A stretch of 64,000 nt of DNA from Monodelphis domestica (taxonomy: Eukaryota; Chordata; Mammalia; Didelphimorphia; Didelphidae): contig NC_077229.1 in assembly GCF_027887165.1 (NCBI RefSeq), positions 207,093,753 through 207,157,752 on the forward strand, read 5' to 3'. The notes under the pieces are model-generated. The model worked only from the letters and a program-made list of their open reading frames with translations, did not search any database and was not told where the DNA came from. The position numbers and the translations under genes were made by a program. Below are positions 11,034-20,954 of the stretch, piece by piece (position 1 is the stretch's first letter; the number at the start of each line of letters is the position of its first letter).

Positions 11034-11756
11034 TGGTCACCAGGGATTTAAATTCTAAATCCCAAAAACAAATTGCTAAAGTCAAATGTAATTTATGGTA
11101 GTTTATTTTATAATAGAGGGAAGATATTAAGAAAGAGAGAAAAGGAGAGAGAGAGAAATAGAGAGAGAGAGCTCCAACTTCCTCTGACCCAGGTAGCAAT
11201 TCTAAGACCCTAGCCAGGGGAAAGGAGTTTCAAGATGATGATGGACCTTTCCTGGAGGCCCACACCTCCAGGAAGGGCAAGGAAGGAAGTCAGTCTTTAC
11301 ACTCACCACAGTGAGTGTAAGGAAAAGGAAAGAAGTCTGAGGTCTCCCCCACAAGCTCCTCCAATGTCAAGTTCCACAGCCAAGTGTCCCTCTTCACTCC
11401 AATTCTGAGTGTCAGTCTTCTGTGTGTCTCTGTTTCCACTTTTAAAGACCTTTTTTCTATTGTGTCACTTTCCCTAAATTTTGCATCTACCAATCACAGC
11501 TGAGGCTCCACTCCAGGACTGCCCACTCTTTCACATATGGTTCACAGACCTCCCACTCAATGTATAAAGTGGTTGTTCACACCTTTTTGTGGTTAAAATC
11601 CAAAATGGGTAGATAAACTTTAAGTACTGTGTTTATACTTTGGGGATTAAAATCTAAAAATAGATAGGGGATTACAATTTAAACTTCACAATCAAAGAAG
11701 AGCTAAGTACCTTCATTGTTACAATCAGGGGAGAGCCAAATCCAATCTTCCCAACA
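11034..11756 (-). mobile_element. ERV solo LTR
   Basis: Read on the minus strand, the element starts TGTTGGGAAG. It then shows a CCAAT-type box (TGATTGGTAGATGCAAAAT, near 11482-11500), a weak TATA-like TTTAAAAG (near 11440-11446) and two adjacent hairpins. A CT-rich stretch and an AATAAA polyadenylation signal (TTTATT on plus, 11102-11107) follow, and the copy ends near CCCTGGTGACCA. Gross layout is U3-R-U5. No internal retroviral genes adjoin it, so it is a solo LTR. The U5 edge could extend to about 11004, and I found no clear target-site duplication. Confidence 0.7.
11249..11320 (-). promoter_or_regulatory. Paired 10-bp hairpins in the LTR R/U5 region
   Basis: Stem 1 is TTCCTGGAGG (11249-11258) with CCTCCAGGAA (11265-11274). 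Stem 2 is TTACACTCAC (11297-11306) with GTGAGTGTAA (11311-11320). Both stems are perfect, with loops of 6 and 4 bases. They lie between the TATA-like box and the polyadenylation signal, where retroviral leader and poly(A) hairpins usually lie. Confidence 0.8.
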
Positions 11757-11880
11757 CTCAGAGGTAAGTACTATTGTTATTCACCTTTTATAGATTTGGA
11801 AACTGAGGCTGCTCAGGTTAAAGTACTTGCTCAGAGTCAAAAAACTATTAAGTATCAGAGACAGGAGTACTTTACACCTA

Positions 11881-12075
11881 TTCTCACATTTGATGCTCAT
11901 AGAAATTGAAAGATAGATACTATTATTTTTCCATTTTACAGATGATGATGACAAAATTGAAGCTACTTAGGTGAAATAACTTGCCTAAGATTACAAAACT
12001 ATGCAAATGTCTGAAGCAAAATTCAAACTTAGGTCTTCCTCATACCAAGTTTAATCCTCTATACTAGCTGCCCAG
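11881..12075 (-). mobile_element. MIR SINE
   Basis: A second reverse MIR directly following the first: ACTATTATTTTTCCATTTTA, CAGATGATG, ACTTGCCTAAGATTACAAAA, and AACTTAGGTCTTCCTCA. Confidence 0.8.
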
Positions 12076-12299
12076 GAATAGGAAAAGAGATGATACCATG
12101 TTAGTCAACACAAACATGTTGAATATAACAATTTCACAGATATTGATTGAGATTATTACCTGATACACAGCTAAACTGTGCATTTAGGTGAGATGGATGA
12201 AAGCCCATGCTGATATCTGAAATATCAGGGAAAAAGAATTCTCTGAAAGCTTCCCCTAGGGATTTTTGGCTATATATTAAGTGTTGGTTCCTGGAAGAT

Positions 12300-12430
12300 T
12301 TAAAAAAGAAGAAGAAACGAAAGGGAGTAGGGAATAAGAAGAAAGGGGAGGGAGACGGGGAGAAGAGGAGAGAGGAGAATAAAGGGAAGAAAAGAGAAGG
12401 GAAAGGAAGAGGGAGTGGGGAGGGGAGTTA
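12300..12430 (+). repeat. Purine-only (GA/GGA) tract
   Basis: About 130 bases almost entirely of A and G on the plus strand, with irregular GGGAGG, GAAGAAG and AGGAGAG words. It may form triplex DNA. Confidence 0.85.
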
Positions 12431-12644
12431 GGATGGTGAAAGAAATAAAGGAAAATGAGGGGGCTGCTTGAATGGTTAAAGGGCAATTTTGTTTCAACCA
12501 TTGTGAAAACAGCAAAATTATTATCTCCATTCATTTATTTTTATTTCCAGGAGCTTTGATTCCATCTGTGTATGAGGGCTTCTGGCATGGAAACTCCCTC
12601 CATGGTTGTAAATAGGAAATTCTTCACTAACTAATGTCTTGGAC

Positions 12645-12760
12645 AAGGAGAAGTTAAACAATTTGCCCAGTACCACATAGCTAATACATATTAGAGACAT
12701 AAATTATACTTAGGACTTTTTGGCTCCAAGATCATCCTACATCCTTTGCATCATGGAGCC
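12645..12760 (-). mobile_element. MIR SINE fragment
   Basis: Reverse MIR core: GAGAAGTTAAACAATTTGCC, CAGTACCACATAGCTAATAC and a degraded ACTTAGGAC box. Confidence 0.6.
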
Positions 12761-12764
12761 TCTA

Positions 12765-12905
12765 CACTCCATTTCATAGGTGGGAAAACTAAGACTGAAA
12801 GAGATTTTGGGACCAACTTGGGATCACAAAGCTATGTAAGCCTTGAGCCCAAGTCTTCTGAATCAAGGACCATTCTCAACTCTCTGCCAACTCTACTATT
12901 TTGTC
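12765..12905 (-). mobile_element. MIR SINE fragment
   Basis: Reverse MIR: TTCATAGGTGGGAAAACTAA, then GGGATCACAAAGCTATG and CCCAAGTCTTCTGAATC. Confidence 0.6.
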
Positions 12906-12910
12906 TCTGA

Positions 12911-13295
12911 AGCAGCTTTGAGGAGCCTTAATGGAAAGCAAGAAGCAGTGCAAGCCAGAAAAGTCAAACCACTATCACAACTTTGAATGCTTTCTCCAAA
13001 GGAGTCCAATAGAGAGTGTCTAGGAGCCTGAATCCAAGTGCCCTAGAAATAATGATCCCCACATATAATCTGATCTGTTTCTAGCCAAAGATCCTCGAGT
13101 CATCCCTGAAGGGAGCAATCAATGTTTAGAAGATTTTTATTTCCCTTAACACCACCAATATAAACTGACAGGAAGCAAGACTAAGAGCTCAGAGAATGAG
13201 TAGCAATACCCCTACATGTACCAGTCCTGCTTCCAGCCCCTAAAGTCATCATCATCCCAGGAAATAATCCTTGCATAGAGAACTTATTAAATCAG
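12911..13295. other. Unassigned sequence
   Basis: No gene or recognised repeat. Confidence 0.4.
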
Positions 13296-13297
13296 AT

Positions 13298-13410
13298 ACA
13301 TTAGATTGTGAAGTCCTTGAGGGAAAGGGCTGTCTTTGCCTTTTTATTTTATCCCTAGCACAAAGCACAGTTCTTGGTATATAGTGGTTGCTTAATAAAT
13401 GTTGATTGTA
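13298..13410 (+). mobile_element. L2-type LINE 3' end
   Basis: AGATTGTGAAGTCCTTGAGG, then TATCCCTAGCACAAAGCACA, and GTTGCTTAATAAATGTTGAT at the 3' end. Confidence 0.8.
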
Positions 13411-13639
13411 GAGAAGGCTGACTAATATTTTCTGTAGATGCTTCAGCCCCCCCTACCTCCTCACCAAACACAGCAACTGAAGAGTCAGAAAATACAATTC
13501 ACCCCCCCAAATCCTGGCATTGTCAAATGGTTCCATGTCAGAAATGTAAACAAAATTGAAGAAGATGGACTATTACCATGTGTTTTGCTGTTGCACTCTA
13601 AGGACTGGGCCTTTCTATCTGACTTGCTGCTGTGAAGCC

Positions 13640-13755
13640 TCCATTAAGAAAGTGAACTTCTTGAGAGCAGCACTGTCTCTATTTTTCTATTCCTGTTACT
13701 AGAGCTTAGCATGGTATGCACAAAAAGCATCCAATAAGTGTTTTTTCATTCATTT
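13640..13755 (+). mobile_element. L2-type LINE 3' end
   Basis: GTGAACTTCTTGAGAGCAGC, then TAGAGCTTAGCATGG, and a terminal TTCATTCATTTATTCATT run. Confidence 0.7.
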
Positions 13756-13784
13756 ATTCATTATCCAGGATTAAATATAATAAG

Positions 13785-13955
13785 GAACTTATACTAGAAG
13801 TCAGGAAATAAGTTCATTTCCATCTTAACCAATGAACTTCCAGTGAGACCTTGAGTTAATCAGTTCATTTTTCTGCTCCTCAGTTTCCTCATCTACAAAA
13901 TGAGGAGGCTGGCCTAAAGGCTTATAAATACCTTTCCAGATCTAAGGTGCTGTGA
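13785..13955 (+). mobile_element. MIR-related SINE fragment
   Basis: Forward core: GACCTTGAGTTAATCAGTTC, CTCCTCAGTTTCCTCATCTA, CAAAATGAGGAGGCTGG, then CTTTCCAGATCTAAGGTGCT. Confidence 0.75.
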
Positions 13956-14194
13956 TGTTTCCTATATCTATACTTTGTCCTCTGTTTGACATTGAAAGCT
14001 CTGTTATAAGTGATCCTCTTCCTATCCTTCCAGACTTCTTACATTTGCTCTCCTACACACATAGCACACCGTCTCTAGCACTGTGCCTTCAAATAAGCTG
14101 CCCCCAATCCTATAGTTCCTCCCTTTTCACCTCCTACTCTTAGAATCTCTGGTCTCCTTAAGAACTCAGCTAATGTGCCACTTTCATCAACAAA

Positions 14195-14300
14195 CTATTT
14201 CTGGTCTCTGGCTGAAAGGACATTCTCTCACCAAATTACCTTGGTAAACACTTAACAGGATTGGCACATAGTAAATGTTTAACAAATATTTATTGACTAT
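14195..14300 (+). mobile_element. L2-type LINE 3' tail
   Basis: Tail GGATTGGCACATAGTAAATG, TTTAACAAATATTTATTGAC. The upstream part is diffuse. Confidence 0.55.
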
Positions 14301-14515
14301 TATTGATGATTTGCTGAATACCTTAATTTAATCTTATTTGATTTTCTGCACAGACCTGTGAGGTAAATGTTACAGGTTTTATTTTACCCATTATGGTGAA
14401 ATAGATGTTCAGAGATGTGAGTTGACTTGCCTATGGCCACACGACTAGTATTTGAGAGAGAATTTGAATCCAGGTTTCTCCTGAATCTAAGTTCAGCACT
14501 CTATTTCTTGATGCT
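14301..14515 (-). mobile_element. MIR SINE
   Basis: Reverse MIR: CCTGTGAGGTAAATGTTACA, TTTTACCCATTATGGTGAAA, GACTTGCCTATGGCCACACG and TTGAATCCAGGTTTCTC. Confidence 0.8.
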
Positions 14516-14576
14516 CTCTTAGCAAGCATTTAAATGCTTATTATGTTGCCAGAGCAGTGATATGCAGGGTACTTCA

Positions 14577-14781
14577 GAAACAGCAAAAAAAGGGAAAAGG
14601 GGGAGTGAGAGAAGAGAAGGAGAAAGAAGGAGAGAAGGAGAGAAATACAGGGATTCAGAGAAACAGATGGAGAGACAGACACTAAGAGAGACAATGAGAG
14701 ACAGGGGTAAGAACAAGAACAGGAACAAAGAGAGAAAAGAGACAAAGAGAGACTAAGGGGAGAGACAGAAAACAAAACAGA

Positions 14782-14847
<66 letters not shown>
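14577..14847 (+). repeat. Purine-rich tract ending in (GA)n
   Basis: About 270 bases of near-continuous purine on the plus strand. It finishes in a pure (AG)n run of about 61 bases (14787-14847). The minus-strand open frame across it is a Ser/Leu-rich artefact. Confidence 0.95.
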
Positions 14848-14848
<1 letters not shown>

Positions 14849-14849
<1 letters not shown>

Positions 14850-15814
14850 TTATCTCTTCTAAAATTCTCAGAAACTTCAATCTATCACTTTCTCTAATGG
14901 AGTGTGAAACTGAATGACCATTTTCTTTCCTGGAACAATTCTCTGTGGGGAGATATTTGGGGGTGGGAAGGTGGAGCGTGGGATAAAGAAGGGCATCCAA
15001 GTGTTGATTTGCTCCACTTGAATCCAAAAATGTCAAACTTTCTCAAGAAAACTTTATGAACCCTTAAAATGGCTCTATGTGGGGTGAGATGGGGAAAGTG
15101 ATATTAGAAACCTGGTGGGTTTTGAAACATTTCAAATTCCTCAAAGAAAAGGTGATGTGCCACGACTAATTGCATACATAACTGACATCATGGAAAGGGG
15201 GAAGGGATAAAGCAAGTATAAAATGTTATGCCTGTCCCTGTTTTCAATTCCTCCCACGTAGAGACTGCTTCTGTTGAAACCTGTTATTGCTAAAGCACTT
15301 TTCATTATATTTTTAAAAAGAGCTACACTTCTAAAAGAGACGACTGGCACCAAAAATTCAGCTGTTACATTAGGGGCAATTAAATTGTGTTTGTATTTTC
15401 ATTCCTGGCTAGTTGATATTATTATTGTTGAGAACATGCCCAAGAGAAGGGTGTTTTCCATTAATCAGAAACACAAATAAATATTACTCTGATCTTTATA
15501 CATTCCTTTGAAAACTATAAAGATAATATTGTCAGGTACAAGAATACAAGCAAGGATGATAAAAATGCAAGAAAAAAGACAGTTATTTGAATGTCATCTA
15601 ACACTAATTACAACATCCATGTATCTTCACTAGAATTTTATCCATTGCTCCTAATTCAGCTTCCACTAACTCAACAAGAAAAGTAACAGAATACTATAAG
15701 AAATCTCTCTTTCTGAACCTCAGAAATAGAGAAGTTAGGAAGAGGAGTGGGTTAAAGAGGAAAGATCAGTTTGTTTTTGTTTGAAGCATGATCATACAAT
15801 CCAAGATTCTATTA
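14849..15814. other. Non-repetitive block
   Basis: I recognise no interspersed repeat across almost 1 kb, which is unusual for this window. The 15240-15480 stretch includes a 68-codon open frame without recognisable domains. It could hold conserved non-coding sequence, but that cannot be judged from one genome. Confidence 0.4.
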
Positions 15815-15900
15815 GAATAACAATAATAGCTAACATTTATATAACCCTTTTCAGGTTTTCAGGATACTTGTATCTATTATTTTATTTGATTTAGAAAACA
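15815..15900 (-). mobile_element. MIR fragment
   Basis: AATAATAGCTAACATTTATATAACCC followed by TATCTATTATTTTATTTGAT, which is the reverse-oriented 3' portion of MIR. Confidence 0.55.
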
Positions 15901-16189
15901 ATAACAAAATATAGGACAAAACAGTAACAACTGTAACAAAATATAAGACGCACTTCAGTCTCACTATCTGAAGTCGTGGGAGTAGAAGAATACTCTCATT
16001 GTTTTAATGGTTAAATACTTAGTTGACTGAACGACAAAGAGTATGTGTCAATTTCTTATATTTTTCTTTTTCCTCATAGGCACAGATGATGACAAATAAG
16101 ACCGAGTTTCATTACCCTGTGCTACTTTCACTGTATCTTTCTCAGGTTTCCACTTAAATAGCTAAGTAATTTTTGCAGATTCTCAGAAT

Positions 16190-16560
16190 CTTGGCTTTGG
16201 AAGGAGCTTCATAGTCGAATCCTAGCCCTTCCTTCCCATTTTAGAAGGTTCTATTTCATGTACTTAAGGTTCCGTATTACTCTAGCTGGGTTCTACCATA
16301 TTCAGTTTGTGGAGCAGGTCATCTGGCCAGCCTGTATCAGAACAAAGATTCTCTTTGTCACCTTCCTCCTAAGGCATCATCAAGTCTTCTTTTAAAGACG
16401 TCCAAATCTCACTTCCTAGGTCATGAGGCAGTCTGTTCCTCCTAGCTTTCATGCTATGGTTGGAAGACTTTTCCTTACACTGAGCCAAATCTGTTTCTGT
16501 GCAACTTCAGTCCATCACCTCTTGCTCATATTATCCATGTAGCTGGAACACATATATCCC
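16190..16560 (-). mobile_element. L3/CR1-type LINE fragment
   Basis: Carries CATCAAGTCTTCTTTTAAAG, then TGAGGCAGTCTGTTCCTCC, GACTTTTCCTTACACTGAGC, and CAAATCTGTTTCTGTGCAAC. These are the reverse of the CR1/L3 3'-end boxes seen forward at 59390-60355. Confidence 0.7.
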
Positions 16561-17004
16561 TATATAGCTACATATATACGTATGTGTGTGTGTGTCTGTC
16601 TCTCTTTAAGTGACTTCCCCAGGATTAAAAAATATGCCTCTGAGAAAGTATGCAACAATGGACTCAATTCTCTATCCACTATCCCCACTGTCTCCCTGTG
16701 TATCTGTAACCATGTCTGAATGTGCATTTCTCTGCCTCTTTCCATGTTTCTGCCTCTATATGCACACAATACATATATATTTATATATGCAACAACCTCA
16801 ATATTTATATGCACACATATTTCTCTATGCCTGAGGTACATCTATATCATGGATACATAAAATGTATCTATATGTCCTTTATATGCACATAATCCACACA
16901 TATTTATGTGATAGATTGAGAGTTAGAAATAAACTCAAAATAGAGCATTAAAATAATAGAATCTAGAGATGAAAAAGACTTTTAGAAATTCAGGTAAGAG
17001 AGAT
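16561..17004. other. Unassigned, with short TG and TATA runs
   Basis: Contains a short (TG)n near 16580-16597 and TATATGCACA-type alternation near 16760-16900. No gene is seen. Confidence 0.45.
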
Positions 17005-17197
17005 ACAGTTTTTGTTTTTTTCTTTAAACCTTTATCTTCCATCTTATAATCAATACTGCATATTGGTTCCAAGGCAGAAGAGCAGTAAGGGCCAGGCAAT
17101 GGGGGTTAAGAAACTTATCCAAGATCATATGGGCAGGAAGGCCAGATTTGAATCTTGAGGTCTGGCTCTCAATCCACTAAGCCACCACTTACTCTGA
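17005..17197 (-). mobile_element. Marsupial tRNA-derived SINE, short form
   Basis: Minus copy: T-rich tail at 17008, TATTGGTTCCAAGGCAGAAG, AGGCAATGGGGGTTAAG, GGTCTGGCTCTCAATCCACT, AAGCCACC. Confidence 0.88.
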
Positions 17198-17684
17198 TAT
17201 AGCTCATTCTCATCTGCTATTCAAAACCATCTAGAAAAAGGTGATGTTTCTTGTGTTCTGCACCTCTTGTTGAATATTTATCAAGCAATTGTAATAGGAA
17301 GGGAGCACTGACATCATTCATTCAGGCCAACTACAACAGGTTTTTAACTGATCGTTTTGATGAAAGATCTGACCTTTGTATTTAATTCTTATAAAAGATC
17401 AAACAATGACCTGCTGAGTGATCTTCTGGCTATATGTGACTACATCTGAATTCCAACTGAACTCTGATTTAACAAAATAAAACCCTACACATTTTAAAAA
17501 AGGAATACAGACGAGAAATCTGCAGCCCAGACAATTACGTTATTATTTGTTAGTAGCAGAGCCAAAGCTAGATGAGTAGACTGAATTAACTTTAGTTGAT
17601 AAGGAGTTAATATGTACTTGTATCTTTCTTCTCAAAGTTACCATTAAAGCTCTATAATACAAAAATTACTGGGTAATGGGGTGG
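17198..17684. other. Unassigned sequence
   Basis: I recognise no repeat or gene. An L2-like tail (GGTCAATAAATGTTTACTC) follows at 17710. Confidence 0.4.
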
Positions 17685-17829
17685 GATGGGATCTGTGTCA
17701 TCCTTTGGTAGGTGGTCAATAAATGTTTACTCATATAAAAAAGATGATAATGATGTTGGTAGTTTGTCTCAAAAATTCACCTCTTCATTTGTGGTAAGAC
17801 CTATGCATCAGCAGACTATGAGAGAAAAA

Positions 17830-18080
17830 AAAAACTGAATTAGATATCAGAATATCTGGGTTCTAGTTCTGACTTGGGTGTATGAACTTGGTTAAGTCCC
17901 TTATTAATCTCTGGGTCTCCATCTGGAGTCCAACAACCTCAATTTGAACCCAAGTTTTGTCATATTATCTATATGATTTGGGACTATTCACTGCACTTCT
18001 TAAGTGCTCATCTGTAAAACAGGGCAGCAGGTTTGAGAAAGACCTCTCAGGTCCTTTCCATCTCTAAATATATGATTCTA
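17830..18080 (+). mobile_element. Two stacked MIR-like fragments
   Basis: ATATCTGGGTTCTAGTTCTG and CTTGGTTAAGTCCCTTATTA belong to a first forward MIR. A second follows with TTTGAACCCAAGTTTTG, TCATCTGTAAAACAGGGCAG, and AGGTCCTTTCCATCTCTAAA. Confidence 0.7.
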
Positions 18081-18124
18081 AGGACTATCTATCATATGAT
18101 ATTGTCTACTTCTTAGGATGCCTT

Positions 18125-18330
18125 TACTACTGACATTTAGACTCTAAGGTTTACAGAATACTTTTCTCACAATAAAACTGTGAAGTAGGTGTTGCAAAAA
18201 TTATTATTCCCATTTTATATATCAGGAAATTAAGGTCCACATTAGTTAAGGTATTTGTTCAATGTCATGTAGTTAGTAAGACAGAATTAGCTTTTGGCCT
18301 CATGTCTAGAACCTTCTACTAGATTATGTT
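18125..18330 (-). mobile_element. MIR SINE
   Basis: Reverse MIR: ACTGTGAAGTAGGTG, TTATTATTCCCATTTTATAT, and GTCATGTAGTTAGTAAGACA. Confidence 0.75.
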
Positions 18331-18424
18331 ACATTTCTTTAAAGTCACTATTACAAAGTCCACAATTCACAGGATTTAGCACTAGAAGAAATCCTAGCGA
18401 TTTTATAGTCCAACTCTCATTCTT

Positions 18425-18680
18425 AGTTGTTGTTATTCAGTCATTTCATTTGGGTCTTCGAGACCCCATTTTCTTGGCAAAGATACTAGAGTGGTTTGCC
18501 ATTTCCTTCTTCATCACATTTTATAGATGAGGGAACTGAAGCAAACAAGCTTAAATGATCATTTTAGGGTCACACAGTTAATAAATATCTGAACCCAGAT
18601 TTGATCTCAAAAGAGGAATCTTCTTGACTCTAGATCCATCAGGCTATCCACTGCACTACCTTTCTGCCCAGTTCTTATTT
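18425..18680 (-). mobile_element. Marsupial tRNA-derived SINE, long form
   Basis: Reverse copy of the long SINE: TTGTTGTTATTCAGTCATTTC, TCGAGACCCCATTTTCTTGG, CAAAGATACTAGAGTGGTTT, GCCATTTCCTTCTTC, then the tRNA-related TATCCACTGCACTACC part. Confidence 0.88.
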
Positions 18681-18681
18681 T

Positions 18682-19160
18682 ACAGATGAGGAAAGTAAGG
18701 ATGAGAGGCAAGACTATGCTGGAGCCAACTTGGATCAGGTCCTGAGAACAAATTGTTAAAATTGAAACATCAGTATTAATACTTCAGAAATTGAAAATTA
18801 TTATAAATTAAGGCTTGATTTAATGTTTTATTGATTGCATAAACTTAAGAAATTGATAGAGAAGATGTTAATAACACAGAGTAAAGTTAACATTGTGTCA
18901 TGGAAGACTTTTTTTCCCTCAGGGAGACAGTGAAATATTTATCAGTGGCCCCTTGCTTAAAGGGCTTAAGTGTTATTGAAGGTGATATCAGTATGTTTTT
19001 GTTCTATATTATACTGCCTAGGTGTGTGAATATTTAAGTCTAGATAAATCAATGGGAGGCACTACCTTAAGCTTGGGATCTCAGTGGATCTAAAATGAAT
19101 AACTACCCAGGGCTTCAGAGCCTTTCAGAAGTATCTCTATGAGACATGCATCAGGTAATA
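18682..19160. other. Unassigned sequence
   Basis: No gene. A possible decayed MIR start (TTATTTTACAGATGAGGAAA) is visible near 18675-18705. Confidence 0.4.
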
Positions 19161-19164
19161 GGAT

Positions 19165-19425
19165 AATAGAAGGAAAGAAATCTTTCTCAAGCACCTACTA
19201 TGTGTCAGACACTGTGCTAAGAGCTTTACAAATATATCATGTGATCCCTACAACAACCTGGAAGGTAGATGCTATTATTATCCCCATTTTTCCTTTGAAG
19301 AAAGGGAGGAAAACAACGGTTAAATGACTTGCTCAAGATCACACAGCTAGTAAATTCTTGAGGCCAGATTTGAACTTGTTTAGATTTTCCTGATTCCAAG
19401 CACAACATTCAATTTATTGTACCTT
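19165..19425 (-). mobile_element. MIR SINE, nearly full length
   Basis: Reverse MIR from its 3' end (CACCTACTATGTGTCAGACA, CTGTGCTAAGAGC) through ATTATTATCCCCATTTTTCC to GACTTGCTCAAGATCACACA, GCTAGTAAATTC and TTTGAAC. Confidence 0.92.
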
Positions 19426-19439
19426 CTAATGAATTCATA

Positions 19440-19580
19440 TACTTGGTTTAACTTATGTAATGCTTATAGTATTCCAGTCACCATACTAAACACTTCATAA
19501 TCATTATACCATTTGAGTAACCCAAGGAATTGACCTTTACACAGGAAGGAAAATTGTGGCTGGGAGATGCTAATAGGTAG
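19440..19580 (-). mobile_element. MIR fragment
   Basis: Weak reverse MIR: AATGCTTATAGTATTCCAGT, CACCATACTAAACACTTCAT. Confidence 0.45.
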
Positions 19581-19739
19581 TTGACATTATAATGTGTCTA
19601 TGTTTCCAGAGACCTTCCTATAGGAATTTTCAGACTTTGGCAAATTATTTGGATATGAATCGTTTCTAAGACAGAGTTTAGGAATATTTGTCTCCTCTCT
19701 CTTCTCTTTTCCACAACCATACTCATTTAATGAGTCAGT

Positions 19740-20282
19740 ATATGTTATAGTAGTAGTCTCTCGGTAACTGAGGATGACAATTGTCTTTGTGCATTTTTGT
19801 GCACAAAGACACTTGTGCATGAAGATTTAAGTGGAAAAGTCAATGCACAGAGACAGTCCCACTCTCTCGGCATTAGAAGCCTGGGTCCATTGGCACGAAA
19901 AGTCTTTACACCTGGAGACTTCCTCAGCTGCATTGGATGGCAGTGTTGTCTTTTGTGCTCCAACACGCCCTAAGCACTCTACAGTGCCTTGCTGTATCGC
20001 CATCTCAGCCGTTGAACCTTCTTGTTGGTTTCTTCCACCTGTTCTGCTGAAACAGTCTTCACATGCTGGGTGAGCAAAGCCCTGGTTCACCAGGGGTCGA
20101 CGATGACCCGATGGCTACCCTCACAAGGGCCTATCAAAGCCATTGCCTGGGGTGTGGCCACTGCCGGGGTGTATGGGATGCTCAGGGAGGGGTAGTATCT
20201 CTGGTATGGAGGGCTTGTCGTGCCCTTCTAGGGCAGCTCTCCAGCCTCTGACCCTCACCTGACACCCAGCTCTCTATATGCC
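19740..20282. repeat. GC-rich block of unknown family
   Basis: About 540 bases much richer in G+C and CpG than everything around it outside the L1 5'UTRs. It opens with an 11-bp hairpin (19783-19810), contains GGGTCGACGATGACCC (20093-20108), and stops abruptly before a TCAATCAATCAAAG stretch. Overlapping open frames occur on both strands (for example minus 19827-20090, plus 19831-20073) but show no known domain. It could be a fragment of an interspersed element (LTR, SINE or LINE 5' region) or a decayed processed gene. I do not recognise it with confidence. Confidence 0.55.
19783..19810. other. Perfect 11-bp hairpin
   Basis: GTCTTTGTGCA (19783-19793) and TGCACAAAGAC (19800-19810) are exact reverse complements with a six-base T-rich loop. 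Confidence 0.92.
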
Positions 20283-20333
20283 ATATCAATCAATCAAAGT
20301 ACATTTATTAAGCATCTACTAGGTATATACAAG

Positions 20334-20455
20334 GACAACTAGATGACTTTAGTGGACAGAGCTTTGGTGCTGGAGTAAAAAAGATTTGAGTTTAAATTTG
20401 GCCTCAGACACTTACTATCTATGTGGCCTTGGGAAAATCACTTAATCTGTTCCCT
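20334..20455 (+). mobile_element. tRNA-derived SINE, head only
   Basis: ACAACTAGATGACTTTAGTG, AGTTTAAATTTGGCCTCAGA and CTTGGGAAAATCACTTAATC. It runs directly into the next SINE. Confidence 0.75.
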
Positions 20456-20690
20456 TAGGAGGCATCTAGGTAGTTCAGTGGATGGAGTGCTTGGCCTAGA
20501 GTCAGGAAGACCTAAGTTCAAATCTGTTCTCAGATGCTATCTGTGTGACCTTGGGCAAGTCACCTAATCTCTCTTAACCTTAATCCAATAGAGAAGAAAT
20601 AGCAAATCACAACTATATCTTTGTCAAGAAAACCACATGGACAAGTCCATGAGGTCACAAAGAGTCAGACAGAACTCAACAAAAACAAAT
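20456..20690 (+). mobile_element. Marsupial tRNA-derived SINE, long form
   Basis: GGCATCTAGGTAGTTCAGTG, AAGTTCAAATCTGTTCTCAG, GGGCAAGTCACCTAATC, then AATAGCAAATCACAAC, GTCACAAAGAGTCAGACAGA and ACTCAACAAAAACAA. Confidence 0.85.
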
Positions 20691-20954
20691 GTGTTTATAA
20701 AAAACAAAATATTCTGTACTTTTTAGAAGCTTAAATTCTAACTTCAGAAACAAAAAGGACATTTATATAGCATCTATACAAGACAAATATAAAGTTAATA
20801 ATTATAAAAACGTAGTTAGTCTTTAGGTCATTAAGGTGAATCAGGAAAGGCTTTATGTAGAATGTTCTTGAACTGAGTCTAGAAGAAAAGAGAATTTATG
20901 AGATGAAGATGAAAGAGTGCATTCTAGGTACCGCATATAGTGCAAAGCCATATT

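Larger units (their letters stand above)
10925..11880 (-). mobile_element. MIR SINE split by an ERV LTR
   Basis: The left part (about 10925-11003) has CTGTCATTTACATG and TTTTCATTTGAC. The right part (11757-11880) resumes with GAGGTAAGTACTATTGTTAT, CACC, and GGAAACTGAGG. Together they read as one reverse-oriented MIR interrupted by the LTR, so the LTR is younger than the MIR. Confidence 0.65.
20285..20950 (+). mobile_element. Family A ancient repeat interrupted by two SINEs
   Basis: The head is TACATTTATTAAGCATCTACT (20301-20325). After the SINEs it resumes with TAGAAGCTTAAATTCTAACT, AGGAAAGGCTTTATGTAGAA, and GTGCATTCTAGGTACCGC. Confidence 0.5.

Noticed and set aside
12277..12534. Minus-strand Ser/Pro/Leu-rich frames
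   Set aside because: Complement of the purine-only tract at 12300-12430.
14530..15036. 168-codon minus-strand frame rich in Ser and Leu
   Set aside because: Runs through the (GA)n and purine tract; low complexity with no domain.
19827..20090. Cys-containing 87-codon minus frame in the GC-rich block
   Set aside because: Overlaps open frames on the other strand, as expected in GC-rich DNA, and shows no conserved domain. Not called as a gene.
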